Assembly: GCF_029953595.1 (NCBI RefSeq)
Contig: NZ_CP124535.1
Coordinates: forward strand, 3,703,001 to 3,767,000
Direction of reading: 5' to 3'
Length of the DNA stretch: 64,000 nucleotides
Source: Fuscovulum ytuae
GTDB taxonomy: Bacteria; Pseudomonadota; Alphaproteobacteria; Rhodobacterales; Rhodobacteraceae
Positions 8,476-17,079 of the stretch are shown here, piece after piece. How positions within the stretch are numbered: the stretch's first letter is position 1; each line of letters begins with the position of its first letter. The translations under genes were made by a program, and so were the position numbers. The notes under the pieces were generated by a model. The model saw only the letters and a list, made by a program, of their open reading frames with translations. It searched no databases and was not told the origin of the DNA.

Positions 8476-10053
8476 TCAGGCTCCTGCGGTCTTGCGTTTG
8501 TGGGTGAAATCGGTGGTTTTGGTTGTCGGCCAGAAGGTCAAGCCAGATGCCGCAAGGCGATCGAGCAGACCTGTCTCCCAGTCCAGATAGGCGCGTGCAT
8601 CATCCAGATTGCCGCGGTGGCGACCGGCGCAGAAGCGCACGGTGTCGATGTCGCGCGCGGGGTCGTCCGGGGTATCCGTCACGATGGTCAGCCCTGCGGC
8701 CTGCCATGTGGCGGGATCGTCGGGAAGGCAGCCCATGGCAGGATGACCCGCTTGGGCCAGATCGCCGGCGACCAGTCGCGCCATTTGAGGGTCGCCCGGG
8801 ATCAATCCCACGGGCGATGCGTGCGAAAGCGGTATCCGGTCGATCCGCGCGCGGAGCGCACGTTGCGCGCCACGTGGATGCGCCGAGCGGAATGCCACGG
8901 CCGAGCGCAGGTCGAGGAGGAGCGCATCGGGTGGAAGGGTCGTGATCGTTGGCGGGAGGTCCGGAAGTTGTAGGGGAGCCACGGTGGGGAGCGCGGGGGG
9001 ATCCTCGGTCATCACATACGCTTCGATGCCCATCCGGTTCAGCCACAGCGCGGCAAAAGCCGCCCGCACCAGAAGAGGGTCCCACAGCGCCACCCTTGCC
9101 CCTTTGACCGCGATGAAACGATCAGTCTGCTGGATCAGCGTGGTGCCCGGTGCGCGGCGGAATCCAGCAGGCGCTGTCCCCTCGTCTTCGGGCCGGGGAT
9201 CGAAGAAATATGTGGTCCGGTTCCCGTCGGCGGCCCATTCGCGCACATCTGCCGCCCGTGCCGTTGGCAGCCCGAACCCAGCCATAAGGTGACGTGCGCG
9301 GGCGCGGGCCCTCTCTCGGTTGGGGCCCTCGGGCAGGGGGAGAGAGCGGTTTGCGCCCATTTCACGCTGGCGGCCAGTGAGTTCCCAGCCTTGCGTGCCG
9401 TCGCGCAGGGCCATCACCTGCCCAGCCAGCCCAAAATCGCGCAGCGTTTGCGCCCCGATGATCGACCTTGTCCGTCCCGCGCAATGCACGACGATCGGCT
9501 GGCCCGGATCGTCTGATAGGCGCAGCGCAAGTTCGGCATTCGGGCAGTTTACCGAATGCGGCAGAGTGAAGGTGCGATGCTCTGACAGGGGGCGGCCATC
9601 GATGAGCAAGGGTGCCGTGCCGGATTGCATCCGCTGGAAGAGATCATCCGGGCCGATTTCGGGCACGGCATATTCATGCTGGACCCATTCACCGAAAGCC
9701 TTGGAAAAGCTGTGTTCCCCTTTGAACAGGGGAAGGCCCTGTGCCGCCCAGCCTACCGCCCCATTGGCAACTGTCATGATGTTGCGCCAGCCTGCCTTGG
9801 CCATGTGCCGCGCAGCCCGTTCGGCAACGCCGTCGCCTGCATCAAACAGCACGACGGAGACGTCCCGCCTTGGCAGCATGACGGGAAGGTCCAGTTCAAG
9901 GCGGCCGAAGGGGATGTTAACAGAGCCGAAGGGGTGGCCTTCGGCGGCTTCGCCCGCCTCGCGCAGATCGATGAAGGCCCATTCGGGCGATCCTGCCCGC
10001 AGCCGATCCATCACGTCGTTGGGCGTTATGCTGCTATGGGGGGCCGATGTCAC
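8476..10053 (-). CDS. Multidomain rhodanese-like sulfurtransferase
   Basis: About 525 residues containing four rhodanese-homology domains. The second (roughly residues 150-240) carries an intact active-site loop HCAGRTRS with catalytic Cys. The first has VLFDAGDG at that position (Asp instead of Cys), and the third and fourth also lack an active-site Cys, so one domain is catalytic and three are probably structural or regulatory. The GTG start at 10053 overlaps the upstream prpD-like stop (GTGA), indicating translational coupling. Rhodaneses move sulfane sulfur from thiosulfate or persulfides. Its position between two MmgE/PrpD genes suggests the pathway handles sulfur, but this is inference. 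Confidence 0.8.
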   Translation of the reverse strand: MTSAPHSSITPNDVMDRLRAGSPEWAFIDLREAGEAAEGHPFGSVNIPFGRLELDLPVMLPRRDVSVVLFDAGDGVAERAARHMAKAGWRNIMTVANGAVGWAAQGLPLFKGEHSFSKAFGEWVQHEYAVPEIGPDDLFQRMQSGTAPLLIDGRPLSEHRTFTLPHSVNCPNAELALRLSDDPGQPIVVHCAGRTRSIIGAQTLRDFGLAGQVMALRDGTQGWELTGRQREMGANRSLPLPEGPNRERARARARHLMAGFGLPTARAADVREWAADGNRTTYFFDPRPEDEGTAPAGFRRAPGTTLIQQTDRFIAVKGARVALWDPLLVRAAFAALWLNRMGIEAYVMTEDPPALPTVAPLQLPDLPPTITTLPPDALLLDLRSAVAFRSAHPRGAQRALRARIDRIPLSHASPVGLIPGDPQMARLVAGDLAQAGHPAMGCLPDDPATWQAAGLTIVTDTPDDPARDIDTVRFCAGRHRGNLDDARAYLDWETGLLDRLAASGLTFWPTTKTTDFTHKRKTAGA

Positions 10054-11564
10054 CGCATCCCCCGTTCGAACAAGCCCGCCGGGCTGTCTTGCAAAGGCAC
10101 AAGGTCTGCGACGATGCCGAAGGCGAAAAGCTGTTTGGCCGAAAGCGTGGCGAGTGTCTTGGCCTGTTCGAGAAAAGCCGAACTTTGTGCTTGCGAGACG
10201 AAAGGGGCGGTCAGGGTGTTGAACTTGCCGATATAATCCTGCTGGTCCCAAGGGGCTGCGCCGCGCGGATGGGAATCGGCCACCGCCAATTCATCCTCTC
10301 GCACGTCGCCGTTGAGAAGCCGAACCACCGCCCGCGCCCCATGCGCCTTGTCGAGTGGCGCGGCGGTATCGAAACGCTGGTTCCATTCCGGGTCTTCGAC
10401 GGTTTCGACCTTGCGCCACAAGGCGACGAATTCGGGGGCGGCGATGCGGGCCGGGTCGTAGCTGTGATCGTGGTGCCAGTGGCCGTCCACCAAAGCACGC
10501 GCGAATTGGAAAGGGGCGGAATGGTCGAGCGTCTCGCGCGAGGCGGCGGGGTCCCATTTGTCAGGATCGCCAGAGCCGGAGCCCATCACCATATGGGTCA
10601 TCCGTTTTGTATGCAGCGTGATCCGGTCCACCTGTGACAGATCCGGGAGGCGGTCGCGCAGTCGGAAGGCAAGGTCGATGATGGCCTGCCCGTGATATCC
10701 TGCCGAATGCGCCTTGGGCAGCGTGTCGAGGATCGCCCGGCACGGGTCTTGGGGGGCGGGCAGCGTCACTTCGCCCCCCATTCCCTTAAGGAGAACGGCC
10801 AAGATCCCGTAGTCACCTTCATAGATGGGCGAGGGTGCGGTTTCGCCGCGCATTGCGCGATCCACGGATTCGATGGCGGTTTTGCCGATATGGCCGGGTG
10901 CGGCGGCCTTCCACGACGAAATGCGTCCCTTGCGCACCTGCCGGGTCGAGAGCGACAGATGCGCGGCAAGATTGACCGCTTCATAGATCACCGGGACGGG
11001 CAGGGCCAACATGGAACCAAGCCCCGCCGCAATCGCAGGGCCGAGATGCGCCACATGGTCGATGCGGTGATGTTGCAGGGGCAGGGCACGGACAAGTGCT
11101 GTCTGCACCTCGTATGAGGTCAGGATGCCGCGGACCAGCGCTGCGCCGTCGAGCCTCGTTTGTTGTGCCACTGCCAGAAGCGGCATGATGCAATCCGCCG
11201 GATGGCTGCTGTCCAGCGCGAAATAGCTGTCGTGAAAATCGAGTTCGCGCACGGCTGTCGCATTCGCCATGGCCGCCCAGCCACAATCCGCGCGCTGTTC
11301 GGGGGCAAGGCCGATCACGCGCGCGCCACCGGCGCGCGGATGGCAGATCGCCTGGCCGCGGGCCGCGACGACCGGCGGGCGGTTCAGTGCGGCGATGGCG
11401 ACCGCTGCGTTGTCGATCAACCGCAGGGCTGCAAGTTCTGCTGCCGCCGGATCAATGGGCCTATCGTCCGCCGCTGCCAGTTCTGCCAGTTTCCATGCCA
11501 GCTGCGCTTCGGGCGCGGGGCGGGCATCGGGGCGGCAAACTGCAACGGGGAAGACAAGGCTCAT
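10050..11564 (-). CDS. 2-methylcitrate dehydratase-like MmgE/PrpD protein (copy 2)
   Basis: About 504 residues. This paralog is closest to genuine PrpD: it has VRELDFHDSYFA then SSHPADCIMPLLAVA, the ISSWKAAAPGHIG segment, and AMRGE then SPIYEGDYG, all hallmarks of 2-methylcitrate dehydratase. PrpD dehydrates 2-methylcitrate to cis-2-methylaconitate in propionate catabolism, yet no prpB, prpC or acnD is nearby, so its substrate may be an analogue delivered by the adjacent TTT transporter. Its start overlaps the tctA stop by 4 bp (11561-11564), and its stop overlaps the rhodanese start, so it sits inside one tightly coupled operon. Confidence 0.85.
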   Translation of the reverse strand: MSLVFPVAVCRPDARPAPEAQLAWKLAELAAADDRPIDPAAAELAALRLIDNAAVAIAALNRPPVVAARGQAICHPRAGGARVIGLAPEQRADCGWAAMANATAVRELDFHDSYFALDSSHPADCIMPLLAVAQQTRLDGAALVRGILTSYEVQTALVRALPLQHHRIDHVAHLGPAIAAGLGSMLALPVPVIYEAVNLAAHLSLSTRQVRKGRISSWKAAAPGHIGKTAIESVDRAMRGETAPSPIYEGDYGILAVLLKGMGGEVTLPAPQDPCRAILDTLPKAHSAGYHGQAIIDLAFRLRDRLPDLSQVDRITLHTKRMTHMVMGSGSGDPDKWDPAASRETLDHSAPFQFARALVDGHWHHDHSYDPARIAAPEFVALWRKVETVEDPEWNQRFDTAAPLDKAHGARAVVRLLNGDVREDELAVADSHPRGAAPWDQQDYIGKFNTLTAPFVSQAQSSAFLEQAKTLATLSAKQLFAFGIVADLVPLQDSPAGLFERGMR

Positions 11565-13069
11565 GCTTGCGGCCCTTCTGCCACCGCCTTTGCTGCCTTT
11601 CGCGCCAGAAGAATGTCACGCACCGCCGATCCTGTGACAAACAGTGCGGCAAGGATGAGCAGCCAAAGCGAGATGGGCGTTTCCCAGAAGATCCGGTGAT
11701 CCCCGACCGTCAGTTCCAAGGACCGCCGATAATTCGCCTCGATCAGATAGCCAAGCACTAGTCCAAGCACGAGCGGCAGGAACGGAAAACCGAAGACCCG
11801 CAGCAGATAGCCGATGACCCCAAACAGCAGCACGAGGTAGAGGTCGTAGGTGGAGTTGTGGATCGAATAGATCCCCGAAAAGACCAACGCGAAGATCGCG
11901 GCCATCAGATAGGGCTTTGGCCGATTCACTAGCCACAAGGCCGGGGTCATCATCACGATCCCCAGAAGAAGCTGCGAGATATTGGCCACGGCCAGCCCGC
12001 CGAAGAGGCCATAGACGAAATCCGGTTCTTTCTGAAACAGCATGGGCCCCGGCGTCAGCCCATGGATCAGCATCCCGCCCATCAGGATCGCTGCCGAATT
12101 CGAACCGGGAATCCCGAAGCTAAGAACCGGGACCAGCGCCGTGCAGGCGACCGCGTTGTTTGCGGCTTCGGGGGCGGCAATGCCTTCCTCGGACCCTTTG
12201 CCGAATTTCTCTGGCTCGGAGGACCAGCGTTTGGCTTCGTTATAGGACATGAAGGCCGCGATGGACCCGCCCGCGCCCGGCATCACGCCCTCAAAGATGC
12301 CGACACCGCTACCGATCCCCTGCGCTTTCCAGAGTTTGCGCCATTTGGCAAATGAAGGCAGCTTGATCTTGGTCTGCACGTTTCCGGTTTTGCCCCAGTC
12401 GGGCGTGTTCGCGGTCATCATCAGTTCGGACATGGCGAAGACGCCGACCATCACGATGACATATTCGATCCCAGTCAGCAGTTCGGGTTCGCCGAAGGTG
12501 AAGCGGGTGACGCCTGACAGCGGATCGGTGCCTATGGTGGCGATCATCAGGCCGAGGGTTGCCGCCATCAGCCCCTTGATCAGCGAGCCGTTGGACAAGG
12601 ACACGATGACCGAAAGGCCGAGGATGCCGAGGGCGAAATAGGCCGGGAAGTTGAAGGCCAATGCCACGCGCGAAAGCGGTTCGGTGAAGACGATCAGGAA
12701 GATCAGGCCAATCAAGCCGCCGATGACGCCTGATTGCAGGGAAATCCCCAACGCCTCACCCCCGCGCCCTTCGCGGTGCATGTAGTAGCCGTCAACCACC
12801 GTTGCGGCGGCTGCGTTTGTACCGGGCGTGTTGATAAGGATCGCAGGGATTGAGCCGCCGTATTCCGCGCCCACATAGGTTGCCCCCAAGAGGACGATGG
12901 CCGTGACAGGGTCCATGCCATAGGTGAAGGGAAGCAAGAGGGCCAGCGCGATCGAGGGCGAGATGCCCGGAAGCGCCCCACCGACGATGCCCCAGGCGAC
13001 GCCACCGATTGCCGCGAAGATCGCGGGTGTGGCGGTAAGGATGTTGAAGGCGGTGGAAATGCCGTCCAT
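11561..13069 (-). CDS. tctA: Tripartite tricarboxylate transporter permease TctA
   Basis: About 502 residues, highly hydrophobic, with roughly 11-12 membrane segments. The family landmarks are clear: GGALPGISPSIA near residue 30, AILINTPGT near 80, GVMPGAGGSIAAF near 260 and LSFGIPGSN near 320. TctA is the large membrane subunit of the secondary, cation-coupled TTT system and works with TctB and a periplasmic TctC receptor in importing citrate-like di/tricarboxylates, terephthalate and related acids. It lies 47 bp after tctB and overlaps the following prpD-like gene by 4 bp. The ligand cannot be told from sequence. Confidence 0.93.
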   Translation of the reverse strand: MDGISTAFNILTATPAIFAAIGGVAWGIVGGALPGISPSIALALLLPFTYGMDPVTAIVLLGATYVGAEYGGSIPAILINTPGTNAAAATVVDGYYMHREGRGGEALGISLQSGVIGGLIGLIFLIVFTEPLSRVALAFNFPAYFALGILGLSVIVSLSNGSLIKGLMAATLGLMIATIGTDPLSGVTRFTFGEPELLTGIEYVIVMVGVFAMSELMMTANTPDWGKTGNVQTKIKLPSFAKWRKLWKAQGIGSGVGIFEGVMPGAGGSIAAFMSYNEAKRWSSEPEKFGKGSEEGIAAPEAANNAVACTALVPVLSFGIPGSNSAAILMGGMLIHGLTPGPMLFQKEPDFVYGLFGGLAVANISQLLLGIVMMTPALWLVNRPKPYLMAAIFALVFSGIYSIHNSTYDLYLVLLFGVIGYLLRVFGFPFLPLVLGLVLGYLIEANYRRSLELTVGDHRIFWETPISLWLLILAALFVTGSAVRDILLARKAAKAVAEGPQA

Positions 13070-13116
13070 GTCGTGCAGACCTCGTCAATAAGGGGGAAGA
13101 AGCGGCCAGACGTCGT

Positions 13117-13656
13117 CTAGCCGAACAGCCCCGGCCAGAAGCCGGCAGGCAGCGGTATGCCAAGAAGCTGCACGAACAGAAGATAGAAGATCACGGCGAT
13201 CACCACCGCCACACCCGCTGTGTAGGCCCCGGCACGCGCCCCGATGTAGACGGAAACGGCGAGCATCAGCAGGATCACGCTGGGGATATAGCCAAGGGTC
13301 GGTAGGATCACGAGGTAGGCGATGCCGATGGCGACGATGCCTGCCGCTTTTAGATGCTGGCGCGGGGTGAACACTTGGCCGTCCTGTGGGGGACGATCCG
13401 CTGCCGCTGCGGTCGCCCGTCGGGCGGCGCGTAGATACATCACTTCGACCAGCAGGGCGCGCAGGACGAGAAGCACGCTGAAAAGCATCATGGCGATGCC
13501 GAGCATGTGTGGAAATACGGTGGCGTTCACCACGCCATCCAGGGGGCTGATCGGAATATCGCCGGCGGCCCGCCAGTACCATGCGCCAAGGGCAAAGGCC
13601 GCAAGGCCGATCCAGACATCGCGCGGGATACGGAAACGGGGCGCCGACGATTGCAT
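13117..13656 (-). CDS. tctB: Tripartite tricarboxylate transporter small membrane subunit TctB
   Basis: About 179 residues with four predicted membrane helices, including AAFALGAWYWRAAGDIPI near the N terminus and two closely packed C-terminal helices. TctB is the poorly conserved small subunit of the TTT transporter; assignment rests on size, topology and position between tctC and tctA. The start is ATG 13656, 9 nt after a GGAGG sequence; GTG 13659 is an alternative. The spacing to tctC is about 19 bp. Confidence 0.85.
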   Translation of the reverse strand: MQSSAPRFRIPRDVWIGLAAFALGAWYWRAAGDIPISPLDGVVNATVFPHMLGIAMMLFSVLLVLRALLVEVMYLRAARRATAAAADRPPQDGQVFTPRQHLKAAGIVAIGIAYLVILPTLGYIPSVILLMLAVSVYIGARAGAYTAGVAVVIAVIFYLLFVQLLGIPLPAGFWPGLFG

Positions 13657-13675
13657 CACTTCAAACCTCCCAAGG

Positions 13676-14650
13676 TCACTGCTTCAGGATGCCGTACTGA
13701 ATCAGGAAGGCCTTTTGCTGTTCGGCGAAGGCATTCAGGAAGGGTTCGTATTCTGCGGCGGGCATCAGCGTCGGCACAAGGCTTTGCGCCTCATACCATG
13801 CCTTGAAATCCGGATCTTCGAGGACCTTGGCGATACCGACAGCCCAGAGATCCTTGATGTCCTGCGGGATGCCCTTCGGACCGGCGATGCCGCGGAACTT
13901 GGTCACCACGAGATCGATACCCTGTTCACGCGCCGTGGGCAGGTCGGGCAGGTTGCCGAGCCGCTCTTCGGTGTAAGACGCAAGCAGCCTGATCTCGCCC
14001 GCCTCAATCTGCGGGCCAAGTTCCTGAATCTCGCCGATCGCGACAGCAACGGTGCCGTTGAGAACGGAGATCAGAAGTTCCCCACCGCCGTCATGGGTGA
14101 TGACGGGCGAAGTGACGCCGGTGATCTGCTTGAACTGCTCCATCACCTGACGATCAAGCGAACCGGGGGTCGTGACGCCAAAGGGCACAGCCGTCGGATC
14201 GGCCTTCGCCGCTTCGATCAGATCGGTGAGCGACTGGAATGGGCTGTCGGCTTTTACAAAGACGATCTGCGGGTCCATGAATACGTTCACCACACCTTCC
14301 ATGTCGGTGAAGTCATATTCCGGGTTCGAAAGCAGCGAGGTGTTGATGTAGGTGGGTGTCGTTCCATAGAAGATCGACCCATCCGCAGGCGACGTGGCAA
14401 GTTTCGCCATCGCATTCGCGCCCGAACCACCGGTCACGTTTTCGACCACGAAATTCGCGCCCATCGCCTTGCCAAGGAACCCGACCATCTCGCGCAGGAA
14501 GACGTCGGTGCCGCCCCCTGCCGAGGAATGGGTGACCAGCGTCACCGTATCATGCGGGTAGTCCTGTGCGGCCACCTGTCCTGCCACGCCGAATGCCAGC
14601 CCGGCGGACAGGATCGCGGCACCCGCGATTCGCCCAAATTCAAAACGCAT
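13676..14650 (-). CDS. tctC: Tripartite tricarboxylate transporter substrate-binding protein (TctC/Bug family)
   Basis: About 324 residues with a cleavable Sec signal peptide (hydrophobic stretch ending AGQVAAQD). The mature protein shows Bug-family signatures: VTLVTHSSAGGGTDVFLREM at the start of lobe 1 and VENVTGGSGANAMAKLA near residue 80. Bug proteins capture a carboxylate ligand through two water-mediated contacts and deliver it to TctAB. A GGAGGAGA ribosome binding site sits just upstream of the ATG. This is the first gene of a six-gene minus-strand operon (tctC-tctB-tctA-prpD-like-rhodanese-mmgE-like). Its promoter shares the 14651-14838 divergent region with the next MmgE/PrpD gene and may be under the GntR operator there. 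Confidence 0.93.
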   Translation of the reverse strand: MRFEFGRIAGAAILSAGLAFGVAGQVAAQDYPHDTVTLVTHSSAGGGTDVFLREMVGFLGKAMGANFVVENVTGGSGANAMAKLATSPADGSIFYGTTPTYINTSLLSNPEYDFTDMEGVVNVFMDPQIVFVKADSPFQSLTDLIEAAKADPTAVPFGVTTPGSLDRQVMEQFKQITGVTSPVITHDGGGELLISVLNGTVAVAIGEIQELGPQIEAGEIRLLASYTEERLGNLPDLPTAREQGIDLVVTKFRGIAGPKGIPQDIKDLWAVGIAKVLEDPDFKAWYEAQSLVPTLMPAAEYEPFLNAFAEQQKAFLIQYGILKQ

Positions 14651-14802
14651 CTTTTCTCTCCTCCCATGGCACAGCGCCCCTGATCCGGCCCCTGATACGG
14701 CCCCTGTGGGCTCATTCGCGCCTGCCGCCCTTTTCGGGGATGCGGTCGCGTCCGGTTGGGCGACTGTTGCGCTTCATCCTGCATCGAACTATCAAAATGT
14801 CA

Positions 14803-14814
14803 ATCGTAGACAAT
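14803..14814. promoter_or_regulatory. Candidate FCD-GntR operator in the divergent tctC / mmgE region
   Basis: ATCGTAGACAAT, a 5-2-5 inverted repeat with one mismatch (ATCGT / ACAAT). It matches the site upstream of the local GntR gene at 10 of 12 positions and fits the TnGT-n-ACnA pattern known for FadR/FCD regulators. It lies between the tctC start and the MmgE/PrpD start at 14839. Confidence 0.5.
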
Positions 14815-14838
14815 CTGCGATCTGCAAAAGAGGCGATG

Positions 14839-16200
14839 ATGTCTTGCTCTCCGACTGAAACCATGGCTGACCACATCGCCACGGCGCTGTCGCGCCCCTT
14901 GCCGCCCGAGGTGGAGGAGAAGGCACGGCTGCATCTTCTTGATACGCTGGCCGCGATCCTTTCGGGGGCGCATCTGCCCGCGGGGCTTGCTGCGGCGCGA
15001 CTGGTTCCACGCCTTGGCGGGCCGCCGGAGGCGGTTGTCATTGCCACCGGTCAGGTGACCGGCGTGGTCACGGCGGCGCTGGCCAATGCGATGGCCGCGC
15101 ATGCCGATGAAACCGATGACAGCCATGTCGGCGGGCGCTTTCATCCCGGCTGCGCCATCGTCCCCGCCGCGCTTGCCATGGCCGAGGCAGGGGGGCGCAG
15201 CGGGACGGATCTCTTGCGCGCGATCGTGCTGGGCTATGATATCGGGGCGCGGGCGGTGATGGGCATGGGGGTGCGGTCGGCCGATACGGCCCGGTTCTCT
15301 ACCCATAGCATCGGCGGCACCTTCGGCGCGACGGCGGCCGCTGCCGCATTGGCGGGTTTGGACAGGCGCGGCGCGATGCATGCGCTGTCTTATGCGGTGC
15401 AGCAGACATCTGGTGTGCCCTATTGGCGCCGTGACGCTGACCATATCGAGAAGGCCTTCGATTTCGGCGGGATCGGGGCGCGCAATGGCACGATGGCGGC
15501 GCTGATGGTGCAATCCGGCTGGACAGCGGTTGAAGGCGTCATGACCGGCAACCCGTCTTTTCTGTCAGCCTTCGGGGAACAGCCGAACCCCGCCGCGCTT
15601 TGCGACGGGTTGGGGCAACGGTTTGAGATCATGGGGGCGGCGATCAAGAAATGGTGCGTCGGTTCGCCCATACAGGCGGCGCTCGATTCGCTTATGGCCT
15701 TGATCGAGACGCATGGCATCGGCCCGCAGGATGTGGCCGAACTTCGGGCCATCATGCCGGATGACCGGCTGCATATCGTTGATGACCGCGACATGCCCGA
15801 TGTGTGTCTTCAGCACCTTCTGGCGATCTGTCTGATTGACGGCGGCCTTGGCTTCGCGGCTGCGCATGACCGCGCGCGAATGGGGGAGCCTGCTGTTCTG
15901 GCGCTTCGCGAGCGGATAAAGGCCATTCCAAGCAAGGAGTTGACGGAGGCGCGCCCGCCTCGTCAGGCCATCATCGAGATTGACACAAGGGGTGGCCGCA
16001 CCCTGCGCCATCATACCCGCGCAGTCCTTGGAACGCCTGCAAACCCGATGTCGCGCGATCAGGTGGTGGCCAAGGCCACGGACCTGATCAGTGCCGATCT
16101 TGGGGCGGAGAGGACCGACGCGCTTATCCGCGCCATCCTTGCGATCGAGGCGATCCCGGATGTGCGCGCGCTGCGCGGTTTGCTGTCCGCGCAGCGTTAA
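14839..16200 (+). CDS. MmgE/PrpD family protein (copy 3, divergent)
   Basis: About 453 residues. The family fold is recognisable from the N-terminal helix (MADHIATALSRPLPPEVEEK), the AAHADETDDSHVGG active-site loop near residue 85 and an IKKWCVGSPIQAALDSL segment in the position of the usual KPYPC motif; it lacks a TKPLH motif and is the most divergent of the five local paralogs. The start is placed at ATG 14839 because AAAAGAGG precedes it with 5-nt spacing and the upstream frame would run through the probable operator; ATG 14836 is equally in frame. It is divergent to tctC and convergent with the SDR gene. Enzymatic role unknown. Confidence 0.8.
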   Translation: MSCSPTETMADHIATALSRPLPPEVEEKARLHLLDTLAAILSGAHLPAGLAAARLVPRLGGPPEAVVIATGQVTGVVTAALANAMAAHADETDDSHVGGRFHPGCAIVPAALAMAEAGGRSGTDLLRAIVLGYDIGARAVMGMGVRSADTARFSTHSIGGTFGATAAAAALAGLDRRGAMHALSYAVQQTSGVPYWRRDADHIEKAFDFGGIGARNGTMAALMVQSGWTAVEGVMTGNPSFLSAFGEQPNPAALCDGLGQRFEIMGAAIKKWCVGSPIQAALDSLMALIETHGIGPQDVAELRAIMPDDRLHIVDDRDMPDVCLQHLLAICLIDGGLGFAAAHDRARMGEPAVLALRERIKAIPSKELTEARPPRQAIIEIDTRGGRTLRHHTRAVLGTPANPMSRDQVVAKATDLISADLGAERTDALIRAILAIEAIPDVRALRGLLSAQR

Positions 16201-16210
16201 GCCATGCCTG

Positions 16211-16972
16211 TCAGGGCATGAACATCCCGCCGCTTACATGCACGGTCTGACCGGTCATGAAGCGTGCCTCCGGCATGCAGAGGGAGAGGATGACGAAGGC
16301 TGCCTCGGCAATTTCGCCCTCGCGTCCGACGATTGGACCGCCCACGCCCATGGCCGGTGATTCCCCCGCCGTGGCGGATCGTTTGCCACCGATCTTGCCG
16401 GGTGCGACGCAGTTCGCGGTGATGTTGCGGTCGGCAAATTCCACTGCAATGGATTTTGTCAGACCCACCAGCCCGGCTTTGCCTGTCGCCACATGCGCAC
16501 GCTTCTTTGCGCCGACATGCGCTGAGACACCGCCCAGATTGATGATGGTGCCACCGCCCCGTTCCACCATGCTGCGCAGCGCTTCGCGGCTGCAAAGAAA
16601 GGCGCCGTCGAGAATGACGGAATTCGTCGCCCGCCATTCCTCAAGTGTCATGTCGATGAAGGGTTTCTCGCCCCGGATTGCCGCGTTGTTGACAAGGATA
16701 TCCACCCCGCCAAAGGCCGTCTTCGCCGCATCGAAGAGCCCCAGAACGTCGCGCTCGACAGTCACGTCGCCAAGCGCCACTTCTGCCCGGCGCCCCATGG
16801 CGCGGATCTCGGCGGCGACGGCCTCGACCTCTTCGCGCGACTGGCGCGCATGCACCACGACATCCGCGCCCGCCTGCGCGAGACCCAGCGCAACCGCGCG
16901 CCCGATCCTGCGCGAGGCGCCCGTGACCATGGCTACCTTGCCCTGCAAGGGCATGTCGGTCCTGTTCAACAT
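16211..16972 (-). CDS. SDR-family oxidoreductase with atypical active site
   Basis: About 253 residues with a Rossmann fold: the cofactor motif TGASRRIGRAVA near residue 18, the NNAA motif near 92, and the active-site Ser in NLGGVSAH near 145. The expected YxxxK is replaced: the sequence is RAHVATGKAG, so Lys is kept but Tyr is Val (with His just before). Some SDR subgroups show a similar HVxxxK arrangement, so this is probably a natural variant rather than decay. A GGGGAGGATCAAG ribosome binding site supports the ATG at 16972. It is divergent from the gntR gene and shares its regulatory region, so it probably belongs to the same regulon. The substrate is unknown. Confidence 0.85.
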   Translation of the reverse strand: MLNRTDMPLQGKVAMVTGASRRIGRAVALGLAQAGADVVVHARQSREEVEAVAAEIRAMGRRAEVALGDVTVERDVLGLFDAAKTAFGGVDILVNNAAIRGEKPFIDMTLEEWRATNSVILDGAFLCSREALRSMVERGGGTIINLGGVSAHVGAKKRAHVATGKAGLVGLTKSIAVEFADRNITANCVAPGKIGGKRSATAGESPAMGVGGPIVGREGEIAEAAFVILSLCMPEARFMTGQTVHVSGGMFMP

Positions 16973-17033
16973 CTTGATCCTCCCCGCCTACTGCGTGTCC
17001 GACGCGTCAGGTTGCACTTGCGCATCTTTGCCA

Positions 17034-17045
17034 ATTGTTGACAAT
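17034..17045. promoter_or_regulatory. Candidate FCD-GntR autoregulatory operator
   Basis: ATTGTTGACAAT, a perfect 5-2-5 inverted repeat (ATTGT / ACAAT) located 34 bp before the gntR start and about 60 bp before the divergent SDR start. The form matches the TnGT-n-ACnA class of FadR/VanR-type operators. A closely related copy is at 14803-14814. Confidence 0.6.
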
Positions 17046-17079
17046 ATGCAATGTGGTGATCCGAAAGGAAGGAACAGGT

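Noticed and set aside
10054-10251. Upstream extension of the rhodanese gene
   Set aside because: The extra N-terminal residues are read from inside the overlapping prpD-like gene and are not rhodanese-like; GTG 10053 overlaps the preceding stop as expected for coupling.
14797-14838. Alternative upstream start (ATG 14797) for the MmgE/PrpD gene
   Set aside because: It would put the probable operator inside the coding sequence and has no ribosome binding site, while ATG 14839 has AAAAGAGG at good spacing.
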